Shown here in pieces: positions 1 through 6,539 of a stretch of DNA of 7,474 bases (its first letter is position 1; the number at the start of each line of letters is the position of its first letter). The translations under genes and the position numbers were made by a program. The stretch is from positions 1-7,474 of the forward strand of contig JASHYS010000340.1 in assembly GCA_030042915.1 (NCBI GenBank), read 5' to 3'. The notes below the pieces were generated by a model. The model did not search any database, had not been told where the DNA came from, and saw nothing but the letters and a program-made list of their open reading frames with translations. Source of the DNA: Acidobacteriaceae bacterium (lineage in GTDB: Bacteria > Acidobacteriota > Terriglobia > Terriglobales > Acidobacteriaceae).

Positions 1-494
1 ATGCCGCGCCCATCGTAACCGCCGCGGCCGATTTTGACGAACACGTCACCGCCCAACGCAGCCACGGTCTCGCGCAGTTCCGCTTCGCTGCTCACAACGC
101 CGAACGGGCCCACAGGAAATCCACTTTCCGCGAGCCAGGTCTTTTGCAGCGTTTTGTCCTGGATAATGCGCACCGGCTCGACGCCCGGGCGCAGCGGCGC
201 CAAGGCCGCCACTTCGCGCAACGCGTCAACGCCGATCTGCTCAATCTCCAGAGTCACGGCGTCGGCTCCCGCAGCCAGCCGGCGCGCGGCGTCCACATCG
301 TCCCAGCGGCCTACGATTGTCTCGTCCGCAACGAAGCTTGCCGGGCAGGCGGGTTCCGGATCCATCACGCGTACGCGATAGCCCATGGTGCGCGCGGCCA
401 TTGCGGTCATGCGGCCCAATTGCCCTCCGCCGAGTATGGCGAGCAAACCGCCGGGCTTAATTCTTTCTGGTTTTGGAGAAGAGGCTGCGCTCAC
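1..494 (-). CDS. purK: N5-carboxyaminoimidazole ribonucleotide synthase (PurK), N-terminal part, cut by the window edge
   Basis: PurK is a cytosolic ATP-grasp enzyme that makes N5-CAIR from AIR, bicarbonate and ATP in de novo purine synthesis; PurE then isomerises the product. The visible 164 codons start with GTG at 494-492. They contain the N-terminal nucleotide-binding glycine loop [14 protein letters not shown] (about residues 16-29), followed by [17 protein letters not shown], the segment [16 protein letters not shown], the [13 protein letters not shown] segment, and near the edge [12 protein letters not shown], the ATP-grasp loop typical of PurK. All agree with the family in order and spacing. 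The C-terminal half of the ATP-grasp domain lies outside the window. The GTG start overlaps the purE TGA stop in a four-base GTGA, so the two genes are probably translationally coupled. I see no frameshift in the visible part. Confidence 0.95.
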   Translation of the reverse strand, partial: MSAASSPKPERIKPGGLLAILGGGQLGRMTAMAARTMGYRVRVMDPEPACPASFVADETIVGRWDDVDAARRLAAGADAVTLEIEQIGVDALREVAALAPLRPGVEPVRIIQDKTLQKTWLAESGFPVGPFGVVSSEAELRETVAALGGDVFVKIGRGGYDGRG

Positions 495-994
495 TTCGGC
501 GAATCCTCGCCCAGTTTCTGATCGAGCACTTCCTGGGTGCGCGCCGCGCGCCACGCGGCAAGGCGCTCGTAGAGAGCAGCATCGGTCGCGGCCAGGATTT
601 CGGCAGCCAGCAGAGCAGCGTTGGCCGCGCCGGCTTTTCCAATCGCCAATGTTCCCACGGGAACGCCTTTTGGCATCTGCACAATCGAGAGCAGCGAATC
701 GAGGCCGTCGAGCTGCGTTGCCGGCACAGGCACGCCAAGCACGGGAACCAGCGTCTTGGCGGCTAACATGCCGGGCAAATGCGCTGCGCCGCCGGCTCCG
801 GCGATAATTGCCCGCAGGCCTCGCTCGCGGGCGGTCTCAGCATATTTGAAAAGCCAGTCCGGCGTGCGATGCGCGCTCACAATGCGCGCCTCGTGCGGAA
901 TCGCAAGCGCGCGCAGAATTTCCACGGCTGCCGACAGCACTTCGTAGTCGCTCTTGCTGCCCATCACCACGCCCACAAGCGGTTGCTGGCTCAT
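491..994 (-). CDS. purE: N5-carboxyaminoimidazole ribonucleotide mutase (PurE, class I)
   Basis: PurE converts N5-CAIR to CAIR in purine synthesis and acts downstream of PurK. The 167-residue product has the usual length for a bacterial class I enzyme. It carries the phosphate-binding MGSKSD (residues 11-16), SAHRTPD (40-46) and [12 protein letters not shown] (65-76, with the conserved His72), followed by LGVPV (86-90) and [14 protein letters not shown]. The reading frame stays open upstream to 1174, but homology begins at [16 protein letters not shown], so I place the start at the ATG at 994-992. The upstream extension would overlap the 75-residue gene and looks like noncoding translation. 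No good Shine-Dalgarno precedes the ATG; instead TATAAT lies six bases in front of it. The gene forms an operon with purK. Confidence 0.97.
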   Translation of the reverse strand: MSQQPLVGVVMGSKSDYEVLSAAVEILRALAIPHEARIVSAHRTPDWLFKYAETARERGLRAIIAGAGGAAHLPGMLAAKTLVPVLGVPVPATQLDGLDSLLSIVQMPKGVPVGTLAIGKAGAANAALLAAEILAATDAALYERLAAWRAARTQEVLDQKLGEDSPK

Positions 995-1000
995 GGGCTG

Positions 1001-1006
1001 ATTATA
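1001..1006 (-). promoter_or_regulatory. Candidate -10 box of purEK, possibly giving a leaderless mRNA
   Basis: The coding strand reads TATAAT here, a perfect sigma-70-type -10 hexamer, and only six bases separate it from the purE ATG. Transcription normally starts about seven bases after the hexamer, which would place the first base at or next to the ATG. No Shine-Dalgarno is visible in front of purE, which fits a leaderless transcript. Against it, the hexamer expected 16-18 bases further upstream does not resemble TTGACA, and no extended -10 TG is present, so the match could be chance. Confidence 0.4.
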
Positions 1007-1028
1007 CGAAGACGAGCAGTTGCCCGGA

Positions 1029-1256
1029 TTAGCGCCGATACCACGCCTGCACTGCCACCTCGATGGCCGCGAATAGAACGCTGATGGCGGCAAGAAAGCC
1101 TTTGGCGCGCTGCCAGTTCTGCTCATGGCGATCCATGCGCCGCTCCAGTTCAGCCAGGCGTCCGCCGTTGCCATCGCCCATCAGGCTGGCCATCTGCGAC
1201 TTCAACACACTCAAGTCGCCGATCACCTGGGCTTCGAATTCGTTCATCATGCGCAT
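1029..1256 (-). CDS. Small coiled-coil plus membrane-segment protein, holin-associated (XhlA-like) candidate
   Basis: This 75-residue product has a charged N-terminal half, a GDGNGG turn (residues 28-33), a heptad-like helix [18 protein letters not shown] (33-50) and one hydrophobic segment, [20 protein letters not shown] (about 53-72), ending in Arg-Arg. This layout (coiled coil, then a C-terminal membrane helix) occurs in small phage proteins encoded near tail-tip or lysis genes, such as the XhlA group. The family placement is inferred from architecture, not from a firm motif. TTG at 1262 could extend the frame, but the Shine-Dalgarno GGAG at 1265-1268 is eight bases from the ATG at 1256, so I prefer that start. 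The ribosome site overlaps the end of the 772-residue hub gene, implying coupled translation. No endolysin gene follows it. Confidence 0.7.
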   Translation of the reverse strand: MRMMNEFEAQVIGDLSVLKSQMASLMGDGNGGRLAELERRMDRHEQNWQRAKGFLAAISVLFAAIEVAVQAWYRR

Positions 1257-1264
1257 TCGCAAAA

Positions 1265-1270
1265 CTCCTA
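1265..1270 (-). promoter_or_regulatory. Ribosome binding site overlapping the hub stop codon
   Basis: The coding strand reads TAGGAG. Its first three bases are the TAG stop of the 772-residue gene, and AGGAG is a strong Shine-Dalgarno. It lies eight bases from the ATG at 1256, but only two from the TTG at 1262, which decides the start of the small membrane protein. Confidence 0.75.
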
Positions 1271-3586
1271 GGACCCGCCGCTCAGCGACAAGTTGATGAA
1301 CAAGGCCGTTGAGAACTCCGAATAGTTCGGCGGCGAGGAACCGTCATACATCCGGATGTAGAACCGGTCGCTCGCCGACACGCGCGAGAAGGTCAGGTTC
1401 TGCTCCGAGCCGCGCAGCACCAGCGTCGGATCCTCGCCGGGCATAAAGGCAAAATCTCGCAGACGAATCTCGAAGCCCCCACCTGTGGGTGGATTGATGC
1501 CGGTATTCACGGTCACCGTGCTGCCGTTCAGTGCCGTCACTGAAAGGCTCGTCAGGTTGGCCAGCACTGTCAGGTTCGCCGTCGCCGGTAGCCAGCAGTT
1601 CGCCGGCACGGTCGCGCTGGTCTTAATTGCTAAGTCATCTGCCCAATCGTTGGCAAAGCCGATATCATACCCCACTAAGTCGGGGTAACTCGGGCGATAG
1701 GTCACTTTTACAGCGCGAACCACGACCTGCGTATTTAACTTAGTCGACGGCGCATTAAGGAGCAGAGCGTCGCCAGGCCAAACATCGGAGGCGAAGCTGG
1801 TGCGGTTCCCTTTGTAAGTGCCGCTCCATAGCGCGCTCGCGCTCGCCGCCGCCTGCTCGATGGCCAGCGCGGCGTTGCGGCAATCCGCTGAGCTCCGCGC
1901 CGGCGGGCTGCTGACGGTTCCAATCCAAGCGGCCACCGCCGGCCAACCCGCCTGGGCAAGCGCCTGCTGGCTGGCGGTGTTCACCGCCCGGCCCACGGCG
2001 CGGCCAACAGTACGGTAGTTCACGGCGATCTGCTCCCCGATGGCCGGCGCGCAGCCGGTATAGAAAACAACCTCTCCGGTGCGCTCCAGATGACATTGGG
2101 CCGACTCGGCCGCACTACCGATGCGCCGCGTGTAGGCGCCTCCATTCGCTGGAGTGCTTACCACCCAGCCTGACCCCAAATTCTTCAGGTTCACGGCGCG
2201 CATGGTGCCAACTAAATTAATGCTGCTGGCCGCAACTGCCATGCAGGTTCCGGGCAGGTTGGCGAGCCCGCCATCGTAGAGAGTTACGGGCGTAGCGCCC
2301 ACGCCGCTCACAAACTCCTGGATTTCCATCTGAATCCTGGCCGAAGCCAGAATCGACTCGCCGCCTGTAGTGATCAGCCCGTTGTCGCCAAATGAGTAAT
2401 AGAGCGACTGCGCGCGCTGGCACTCGGGGCAATGGACGCGAACTCGCAGCGTGTACTGGTTAGCTGGGTTGACCGCGAAGGTCGCACCCGCCGGCGACCC
2501 TTGAACCATCGGTTGCAAGGTCAGCGCTCCGGTCCCCGCCTGCGCCGTAACCTGAAAGCCGGCTGTGCAATCGGCCGCCGTCTCAGAACCGGTAAAGAAG
2601 CCCGCCACAATCCCCGTACTTCCCGCTGACAAAGTCACGCCAACCGCTTCCAGCAGCAGCGTTCCACCCATCTCGATGGGATCGAGCCAGGTAAGCAGGG
2701 TCTGGCCATCAATGCCGTTGCCGCCGTTCATCGCCAGCCCGTTGGGACCTAGGCTGAAGGCGCCCGGCCCGGCAGCAACGCTCCATGCCGTCTCGTTGAT
2801 CTGGCTCTCGTTGAAGAACTCGCTGATGAGTGTGAATTGCGAGGTGGGCGGAAAGTAAGGATCGAAGGCCAGATCGAACTGCGTGGTCGCTCCGTCGCCC
2901 AGAAAATATTCAGTGACATAAGCCGCCGGCTCATTCTCGCCGCAAACGGTCACATCGTTAGCCAGCGCACGCTTCACGCTGGCCGTGAACGCCAGACCAG
3001 CCAGATCGAGACTTCCATCACTCTCGTTCAGCGGGTGCACAGTGCACGGGACCGTGGTGAGCGTCAACTCTCCATCGAGCGCGCGATATGCGGCACGGGC
3101 CATTCCCGCGGCCTGCCCGGCGCGTTCGCTCCAGTTGGCGTCCGCGGCAGGCGAAAAGTTGTTCACCTGAGTATTGGCCAGACTCTGCACGGCAAGCGCG
3201 TCTGCGCCGGACTCCGCAATCAGCAATGCCAGAATCTGGGCGGCCGGCAAGTTGGTCGAACTCGCGCTGGGGGGCATCAGAAGCTGATCCAACAGCCACT
3301 CGTCGCTCACCGCTTGAATCGCGGTGCGGTAACGCGGTCCTTCGAGGCCGAGCCCCGAGTACTCCGGCAGCGGAGTCACCGCAATGTAGCCGGTGAAATA
3401 GACGGTGCCGTCATCGCCAATCACCTGGAGCGTCTGCACTCGGCTGGGCGCCGCCAGGCTCCCGTTCGTCGGCAGGCTCAACCACAATTGGCAAATGGAT
3501 GGCTCATTCATCTTGCGCTCGATCGTCAATGGGCGCACGGCATCGAGCGCCGCCGTGTAGTCCTGGCCCTGAATTGTGATCTTCAT
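1268..3586 (-). CDS. Phage tail hub / tail-tip protein with an apparent inserted beta-rich domain
   Basis: The 772-residue product begins MKITIQGQDYTAALD and runs through WLSLPTNG and GDDGTVYFTGYIAV (about 57-70), a pattern seen at the start of tail hub and tail-tip proteins that form closed beta barrels. A Tyr/Phe- and Gly-rich segment follows (about 225-465), beginning YFLGDGATTQFDLAF; it looks like a concanavalin- or LamG-type beta sandwich and includes a CPEC pair (386-389). The hub-like sequence seems to resume with IGEQIAVNYRTVGRAVGRAVN (about 517-537) and DVWPGDALLLN (601-611). The last 110 residues, FEIRLRDFAFMPGEDP onward, look like a small Ig/FN3-like domain. No signal peptide, membrane segment, peptidase or lysozyme motif is visible. 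The gene follows the tail-tube candidate and is probably the receptor-proximal tail part. General role is likely; domain names are inferred from sequence texture. Confidence 0.65.
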   Translation of the reverse strand: MKITIQGQDYTAALDAVRPLTIERKMNEPSICQLWLSLPTNGSLAAPSRVQTLQVIGDDGTVYFTGYIAVTPLPEYSGLGLEGPRYRTAIQAVSDEWLLDQLLMPPSASSTNLPAAQILALLIAESGADALAVQSLANTQVNNFSPAADANWSERAGQAAGMARAAYRALDGELTLTTVPCTVHPLNESDGSLDLAGLAFTASVKRALANDVTVCGENEPAAYVTEYFLGDGATTQFDLAFDPYFPPTSQFTLISEFFNESQINETAWSVAAGPGAFSLGPNGLAMNGGNGIDGQTLLTWLDPIEMGGTLLLEAVGVTLSAGSTGIVAGFFTGSETAADCTAGFQVTAQAGTGALTLQPMVQGSPAGATFAVNPANQYTLRVRVHCPECQRAQSLYYSFGDNGLITTGGESILASARIQMEIQEFVSGVGATPVTLYDGGLANLPGTCMAVAASSINLVGTMRAVNLKNLGSGWVVSTPANGGAYTRRIGSAAESAQCHLERTGEVVFYTGCAPAIGEQIAVNYRTVGRAVGRAVNTASQQALAQAGWPAVAAWIGTVSSPPARSSADCRNAALAIEQAAASASALWSGTYKGNRTSFASDVWPGDALLLNAPSTKLNTQVVVRAVKVTYRPSYPDLVGYDIGFANDWADDLAIKTSATVPANCWLPATANLTVLANLTSLSVTALNGSTVTVNTGINPPTGGGFEIRLRDFAFMPGEDPTLVLRGSEQNLTFSRVSASDRFYIRMYDGSSPPNYSEFSTALFINLSLSGGS

Positions 3587-3590
3587 CGCT

Positions 3591-3632
3591 CCACTAACTC
3601 CACTAACTCCGCTAACTTAGCTAACTCCGCTA
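3591..3632 (-). repeat. 9-base tandem repeat, five units, in the tube-hub junction
   Basis: On the plus strand CTAACT recurs at 3594, 3603, 3612 and 3621, and a fifth, partial unit (CTA) begins at 3630; the full unit is CTAACTCCR. On the coding strand each unit reads roughly AGTTAGYGG. Because nine is a multiple of three, the tail-tube stop codon TAG (3632-3630) is followed in frame by four more TAG codons at 3623, 3614, 3605 and 3596. Three units also give GGAG, a Shine-Dalgarno-like word, and another GGAG lies directly before the hub ATG at 3586. The array fills the whole gap between the two genes. Confidence 0.9.
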
Positions 3633-4604
3633 CACCAACGCATTGGGCGCGGGAATAAAGCTCCGGTAACAGACAACTCTTTCTCCGTCCAGTGCGTCCG
3701 TCACCGGCAACGCCATGAATTGCCCTCTCAGCAACACGCGCGATTGGCCGTTCTGATTCTTTCCGTTGAGTGCAGCAACAGTTTCTTCAGCACCCATTGC
3801 CGGCTGTAATCGCGGATAGTAAAAAAAGATTCTTTCTCCCTGGCTGCCTTGCATTACAAACAACGCTGACCACTCCTGGTAAAAGCTGCCGCCTTCGCGG
3901 TCCACGAAGCCCGTCACTTCCTGCAGCTTTGCGCCCGCTGCCGGTGCGCCTCCGGGCAGCGGTTCGGCGAGCACCAGCCCGCTTGCTGTAACCTGGGCCA
4001 CCAGCGCCACGTTGAAAGTGATTCGACGGATGTAATCCACGTCCGACAGAGGCTGTCGCACATACGCGCTTGCAACCGGGCAACCCACATAGCCCGTCTG
4101 CCCCGTGTAATCCACATCCACCGCAATGATCGAACCTGCCGCGAACGTCGCTGCATCTGAGCTATTCAACAGGATCGATGTGCTGGTCGACCCGCTCTGC
4201 GGAATCACCGCCGTCGCAGCCTGCGCCCCATCCGCCGCCGGCCCAGCACCACTCGCCGCGGCCAGCACATTCATGTGCTGCGAGCCCGTCGCCAGCGCCA
4301 TGGTCAACTTCGTCCAACTCATGAACTGGAGACTTACCTGCGCCTGAAGGGTTTCGCGCACCTGCTCCAGGGGAGCGGCGGGAATGCCCGTCAACAGCGG
4401 CGCCGACTTGCTTGCCGGCTTGCGCACGAAATCCTGAATCCAGCCCAGGTCGATCCACGGCGCCGGCGGAGCGTCAAGACTGAATCCGCCCTGCTGCGAC
4501 GGATCGAAAAGCGCGGGCGTTTGCGTGGAGCGGTTCACCGGCGCAAAGTACGCACGCACGCGCCGCGCTACCGGCGCCGGCGCTGAAAACCAAGTTGATG
4601 ACAT
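3630..4604 (-). CDS. Putative phage major tail (tail-tube) protein
   Basis: The 324-residue product carries APWIDLGWIQDFVRK (48-62), then LEQVRETLQAQVSLQF (79-94) and WTKLTMALATGSQHMN (97-112). This layout, a 'label of the tail-tube' start followed by a beta strand and a short helix, recalls tail-tube subunits of long-tailed phages. The rest is beta-rich, and the C-terminal part (VDREGGSFYQEWSALFVMQG, then LRGQFMALPVTDAL) fits a capsid- or tube-like sheet. The frame is open upstream to 4811, but the ATG at 4604 has AGAGG (4613-4617) eight bases away and starts the plausible sequence MSSTWFSAPAP. Its place between the terminator candidate and the hub fits a tail tube. At 324 residues it is longer than many tube proteins, so an extra domain or another tail role is possible. 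Confidence 0.55.
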   Translation of the reverse strand: MSSTWFSAPAPVARRVRAYFAPVNRSTQTPALFDPSQQGGFSLDAPPAPWIDLGWIQDFVRKPASKSAPLLTGIPAAPLEQVRETLQAQVSLQFMSWTKLTMALATGSQHMNVLAAASGAGPAADGAQAATAVIPQSGSTSTSILLNSSDAATFAAGSIIAVDVDYTGQTGYVGCPVASAYVRQPLSDVDYIRRITFNVALVAQVTASGLVLAEPLPGGAPAAGAKLQEVTGFVDREGGSFYQEWSALFVMQGSQGERIFFYYPRLQPAMGAEETVAALNGKNQNGQSRVLLRGQFMALPVTDALDGERVVCYRSFIPAPNALV

Positions 4605-4612
4605 TGACTCAA

Positions 4613-4617
4613 CCTCT
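4613..4617 (-). promoter_or_regulatory. Ribosome binding site fixing the tail-tube start
   Basis: AGAGG on the coding strand sits eight bases in front of the ATG at 4604. It supports this internal start over the upstream one at 4811, which would run through the repeat-bearing gap and into the neighbouring gene. Confidence 0.7.
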
Positions 4618-4629
4618 GAATGGCATTTG

Positions 4630-4703
4630 TTTGTGGTCAGTTCACAGTTCGTGTTCGCCGAGAAAATCACCCGCACCACAAATTGCAGTGACTGTGAACT
4701 GAC
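4630..4703. repeat. Two overlapping inverted repeats with heptamer words in the terminator-tube junction
   Basis: GTCAGTTCACAGT at 4636-4648 is matched perfectly by its reverse complement at 4691-4703, a 13-base inverted repeat with a 42-base loop. A second, 8-base inverted repeat joins TTTGTGGT (4630-4637) with ACCACAAA (4675-4682). The two share bases 4636-4637, so they cannot form fully at once. The left arm also shows 7-base periodic words, TGGTCAG, TTCACAG and TTCGTGT, starting at 4634. A single TAATCCC heptamer at 4718-4724 lies just behind the upstream gene's stop. Confidence 0.85.
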
Positions 4704-4728
4704 GCCGTTTCCTGTTCTAATCCCTGCC

Positions 4729-5214
4729 TCACTCCCCCTGCTCCTGATAGCTGTACACAACCACGCTCGCGCTACGGCTGAGCCTGTCGCGATTGATCGT
4801 GATCGGCCCAAACACAGCTTCGTCCCAAAAGACCTGCGTAAGCATTGCGGCCGGAGGCGTGGCCGTGTAATTGAACTTGGGCGCGCAGAACGGCTGCAAC
4901 ATGGCCAGCAGTTCTTCGTCCATCTCGCTCAACGCCCGTCCGCGGTCCAATCCCCCAAAGCTCTGCGTTCCACACGTCTGGTAAATCACTTCGCATTGCT
5001 CAACCGCCATGGTCGATGCCAGATCCATATCCGCAGCCATGCCCAACCAGCGCAATACAAATACATCGTTCGGAAGTTGGCTGAAGGGAGCTTCCGCTTC
5101 CTCCACCAGGATTCCTGGGCGCACCGCGCCGCGGATCAAAATCGTTCGCTCCGGATTGATCGTGGTCAGCCGCGTGCGCAGCGCCATATAAAACGAATCT
5201 TTCGCATTCTGCAT
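4729..5214 (-). CDS. Putative tail terminator / tail-completion protein
   Basis: The 161-residue product starts MQNAKDSFYMALRTRL, an N-terminal helix of the kind seen in tail-terminator and neck proteins. The central part, FVLRWLGMAADMDL (52-65), is followed by the helix RGRALSEMDEELLAML (91-106), and it ends in a beta strand LSRSASVVVYSYQE (145-158). This order, a helix-rich middle with 'R-R-x-x-x-x-x-D-x-L' and a final strand before a short acidic tail, resembles small terminator proteins that cap the tail tube. The gene's place directly before the tail-tube candidate supports this. A GTG at 5220 is also possible, but GAGAG lies eight bases from the ATG at 5214, so I prefer the ATG. No decisive motif was recognised; a head-completion role is the alternative. 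Confidence 0.55.
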   Translation of the reverse strand: MQNAKDSFYMALRTRLTTINPERTILIRGAVRPGILVEEAEAPFSQLPNDVFVLRWLGMAADMDLASTMAVEQCEVIYQTCGTQSFGGLDRGRALSEMDEELLAMLQPFCAPKFNYTATPPAAMLTQVFWDEAVFGPITINRDRLSRSASVVVYSYQEQGE

Positions 5215-5229
5215 GTTCACTGCTCTCTG

Positions 5230-5297
5230 TTCGTAGTTCTCAGTTCGCAGTTCATAGTTCCGCCCCGTGCTGCGAACCGTGAAATAAGAACTGTGAA
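5230..5297. repeat. Heptamer array arranged as four direct plus four inverted units
   Basis: From 5230 to 5257 four 7-base units follow one another, each TTC-N-N-A-G (TTCGTAG, TTCTCAG, TTCGCAG, TTCATAG). After a 12-base centre, 5270-5297 holds four units of inverted sense, mostly CTGYGAA-like (CTGCGAA, CCGTGAA, ATAAGAA, CTGTGAA). The arms pair imperfectly, about 20 of 28 positions in the symmetric register by my hand count, and other registers exist because the units are similar. The array fills almost the whole gap between the 144- and 161-residue genes. Confidence 0.85.
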
Positions 5298-5300
5298 TTG

Positions 5301-5735
5301 CTAAACGGCTTGCTGCCTTGCCTCACGCATCAGCAGCCGGTAGAGATACACCTGGCCAAAGGCCTCGTTGGCGGCAATCGACTCGATCAGATAGTCCTGC
5401 CCAGCCACAGTTACTGCCAGCGTCATGGCAAAGAGCGCTTGCGCCGTGACCAGGTCCAGCGCGTTTACCTGTTGCTCAACGCTTGTGGCTGATACCAGAA
5501 GCTCCCACTTCGATTCGCCGCCTTCCTGCCAAGTGGGCCGCAGCTTGCGCAGCAGCACCGGGCTCACGGGCACATCGCCAAAGGTTGTTGCCACCAGCCC
5601 TACTTCCATCTGGCTGGTATCCGTATTTGCACCCGTCACCCGCAGAAGAGCCGTAGTTCCCCCCACGCCGCGCAGAAGGGCATCGGCCAGCCTGCGCGAC
5701 GCTCCGGTCGGGTTGCGCGGCGCCGTATCGCTCAT
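5301..5735 (-). CDS. Putative head-closure (stopper) or neck protein
   Basis: The 144-residue product starts MSDTAPRNPTGASRRLADAL and contains LLRGVGGTTALLR (20-32), a beta-rich middle and a C-terminal stretch DYLIESIAANEAFGQVYLYRLLMREAR (split around 114-140). The last part, a 'Y-x-I-x-S-I' strand, a turn and a final strand ending in Leu-Arg, recalls head-tail adaptors and stoppers of the SPP1 gp16 type. This is a weak resemblance by pattern only. Its position after the head-tail connector and before the terminator candidate is where a stopper gene normally lies. The ATG at 5735 is preceded by an AGAGAG-rich ribosome site six bases away. I see no membrane segment or signal peptide. Confidence 0.5.
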   Translation of the reverse strand: MSDTAPRNPTGASRRLADALLRGVGGTTALLRVTGANTDTSQMEVGLVATTFGDVPVSPVLLRKLRPTWQEGGESKWELLVSATSVEQQVNALDLVTAQALFAMTLAVTVAGQDYLIESIAANEAFGQVYLYRLLMREARQQAV

Positions 5736-5791
5736 AAATCGCTCTCTCTTCCCTCGAACAATCGGGATCCCGTGTAAGATCTGGGTTTTCG

Positions 5792-5812
5792 TTCGCAGTT
5801 CACAGTGATCAG
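5792..5812 (+). repeat. Short TTCNCAG heptamer run in the connector-stopper junction
   Basis: Three successive 7-base units, TTCGCAG, TTCACAG and TGATCAG, occur here. The first two equal units of the arrays at 5230-5297 and 4634-4654. A small inverted repeat, CTCGAT (5832-5837) and ATCGAG (5848-5853) with a 10-base loop, lies further along in the same gap. Confidence 0.75.
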
Positions 5813-5860
5813 TGCTCGCTCATCTGCGATTCTCGATTCCAACACGCATCGAGCGCTTTC

Positions 5861-5888
5861 TAATCCCTGGTCCCTAATCCCTAATCCC
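5861..5888 (+). repeat. TAATCCC heptamer tandem array, four units
   Basis: Four exact-phase 7-base units stand at 5861, 5868, 5875 and 5882: TAATCCC, TGGTCCC, TAATCCC, TAATCCC. On the coding strand these read (N)NAGGGA-like and start eight bases behind the connector stop codon. The 160-base gap 5736-5895 that holds this array contains no gene I can support; besides the repeats it has a perfect palindrome CGGGATCCCG at 5763-5772. Confidence 0.9.
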
Positions 5889-5895
5889 TGCTTCT

Positions 5896-6519
5896 TCATC
5901 CCAGCCTTGCCGCAACGTACGGATTCAGCCAGGCCTGCACCGTCTCGTCAATCAGCGAGCTGGAAAAGTACTTCATCTGCATGGTGTCGATCCTGCTCAT
6001 GCTGGCGTTCAGCGCCGGTGTCGCTTGCGCATTGCGCACAATCTGCGCGCACGCCGACTTCACGTCATCGCCGATCGTCGCCAGGCCGGCTGTGTACGTC
6101 ACCTGCACCTCGTTATAGGGCAGGCCAAAAACATTCCACGGCAATGTCAGCTCGCCGGTGTTCGGGTCGAAATCTACCAGTGTGGGATCGATCCCCGTCC
6201 ATTGCCCCGGCAATGCGAACGCCCACGCGATCTCGAACAGCGGCTCGTTCAGCATCTCGCCGCGCCGCGGTTTCGCATAGCGTCCCTGCAGGCTCACAAT
6301 CGCCGAGGTCGCCGGCGCGAGCGGCGCCAGAGGCAGATAGCTCAGCAACACGGTGCGGGCGCCGGCCACCACGCGCAGGCGCTCGGTGTACTGAATGACG
6401 TTCAGGTCGGGCCGCCCGCAGTAGCTGTTGATCAGCGCCGTCGCAGCCGTAATCCAGTCCGCCGTCGTCCCCGCCGGCAATCCGTAATTCGGATAATCCG
6501 TTGGCTCCAGATATGCCAT
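5896..6519 (-). CDS. Phage head-tail connector (phiE125 gp8-like adaptor)
   Basis: Connector proteins of this type bind below the portal and form the upper neck ring. The 207-residue product has the typical N-terminal helix DWITAATALINSYCGRP (21-37), a beta segment YTERLRVVAGARTVLLSYLPL (split 44-64), DFDPNTGELTLPW (117-128) and the characteristic strand VQVTYTAGL (138-146), followed by a helix DDVKSACAQIVRN (151-163) and a C-terminal region with SLIDETVQAWLNPYVAAR. The VTYTAG strand followed by a helix is the best family mark, and the length agrees. The ATG at 6519 is preceded by AAAGGAAG (6525-6532) at a normal distance. The gene lies directly after the capsid gene, as expected. Confidence 0.75.
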   Translation of the reverse strand: MAYLEPTDYPNYGLPAGTTADWITAATALINSYCGRPDLNVIQYTERLRVVAGARTVLLSYLPLAPLAPATSAIVSLQGRYAKPRRGEMLNEPLFEIAWAFALPGQWTGIDPTLVDFDPNTGELTLPWNVFGLPYNEVQVTYTAGLATIGDDVKSACAQIVRNAQATPALNASMSRIDTMQMKYFSSSLIDETVQAWLNPYVAARLG

Positions 6520-6539
6520 TGAAGCTTCCTTTCAAATGA

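Noticed and set aside
995..1174. 60-residue upstream extension of PurE
   Set aside because: Family homology begins at [16 protein letters not shown], and the extension overlaps most of the 75-residue gene in another frame.
2837..3658. 273-residue open frame on the plus strand
   Set aside because: It lies wholly antisense to the 772-residue hub gene and its end crosses the 9-base repeat. Composition is Arg/His/Gln-rich as expected for a GC-rich shadow frame, and it has no recognisable motif.
4605..4811. 69-residue upstream extension of the tail-tube protein
   Set aside because: It overlaps the end of the neighbouring gene and translates the inverted repeats. The ATG at 4604 has a well-placed AGAGG.
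4525..5304. 259-residue open frame on the plus strand
   Set aside because: It is antisense to the tail-terminator candidate and runs through two repeat-bearing spacers. Its sequence near both ends is simply translated repeat DNA.
5763..5772. CGGGATCCCG palindrome as an operator
   Set aside because: A single 10-base palindrome in GC-rich DNA is easily expected by chance, and no promoter is visible next to it.
5861..5888. CRISPR-like array
   Set aside because: The units are 7 bases, contiguous and without spacers, and no cas genes are nearby.
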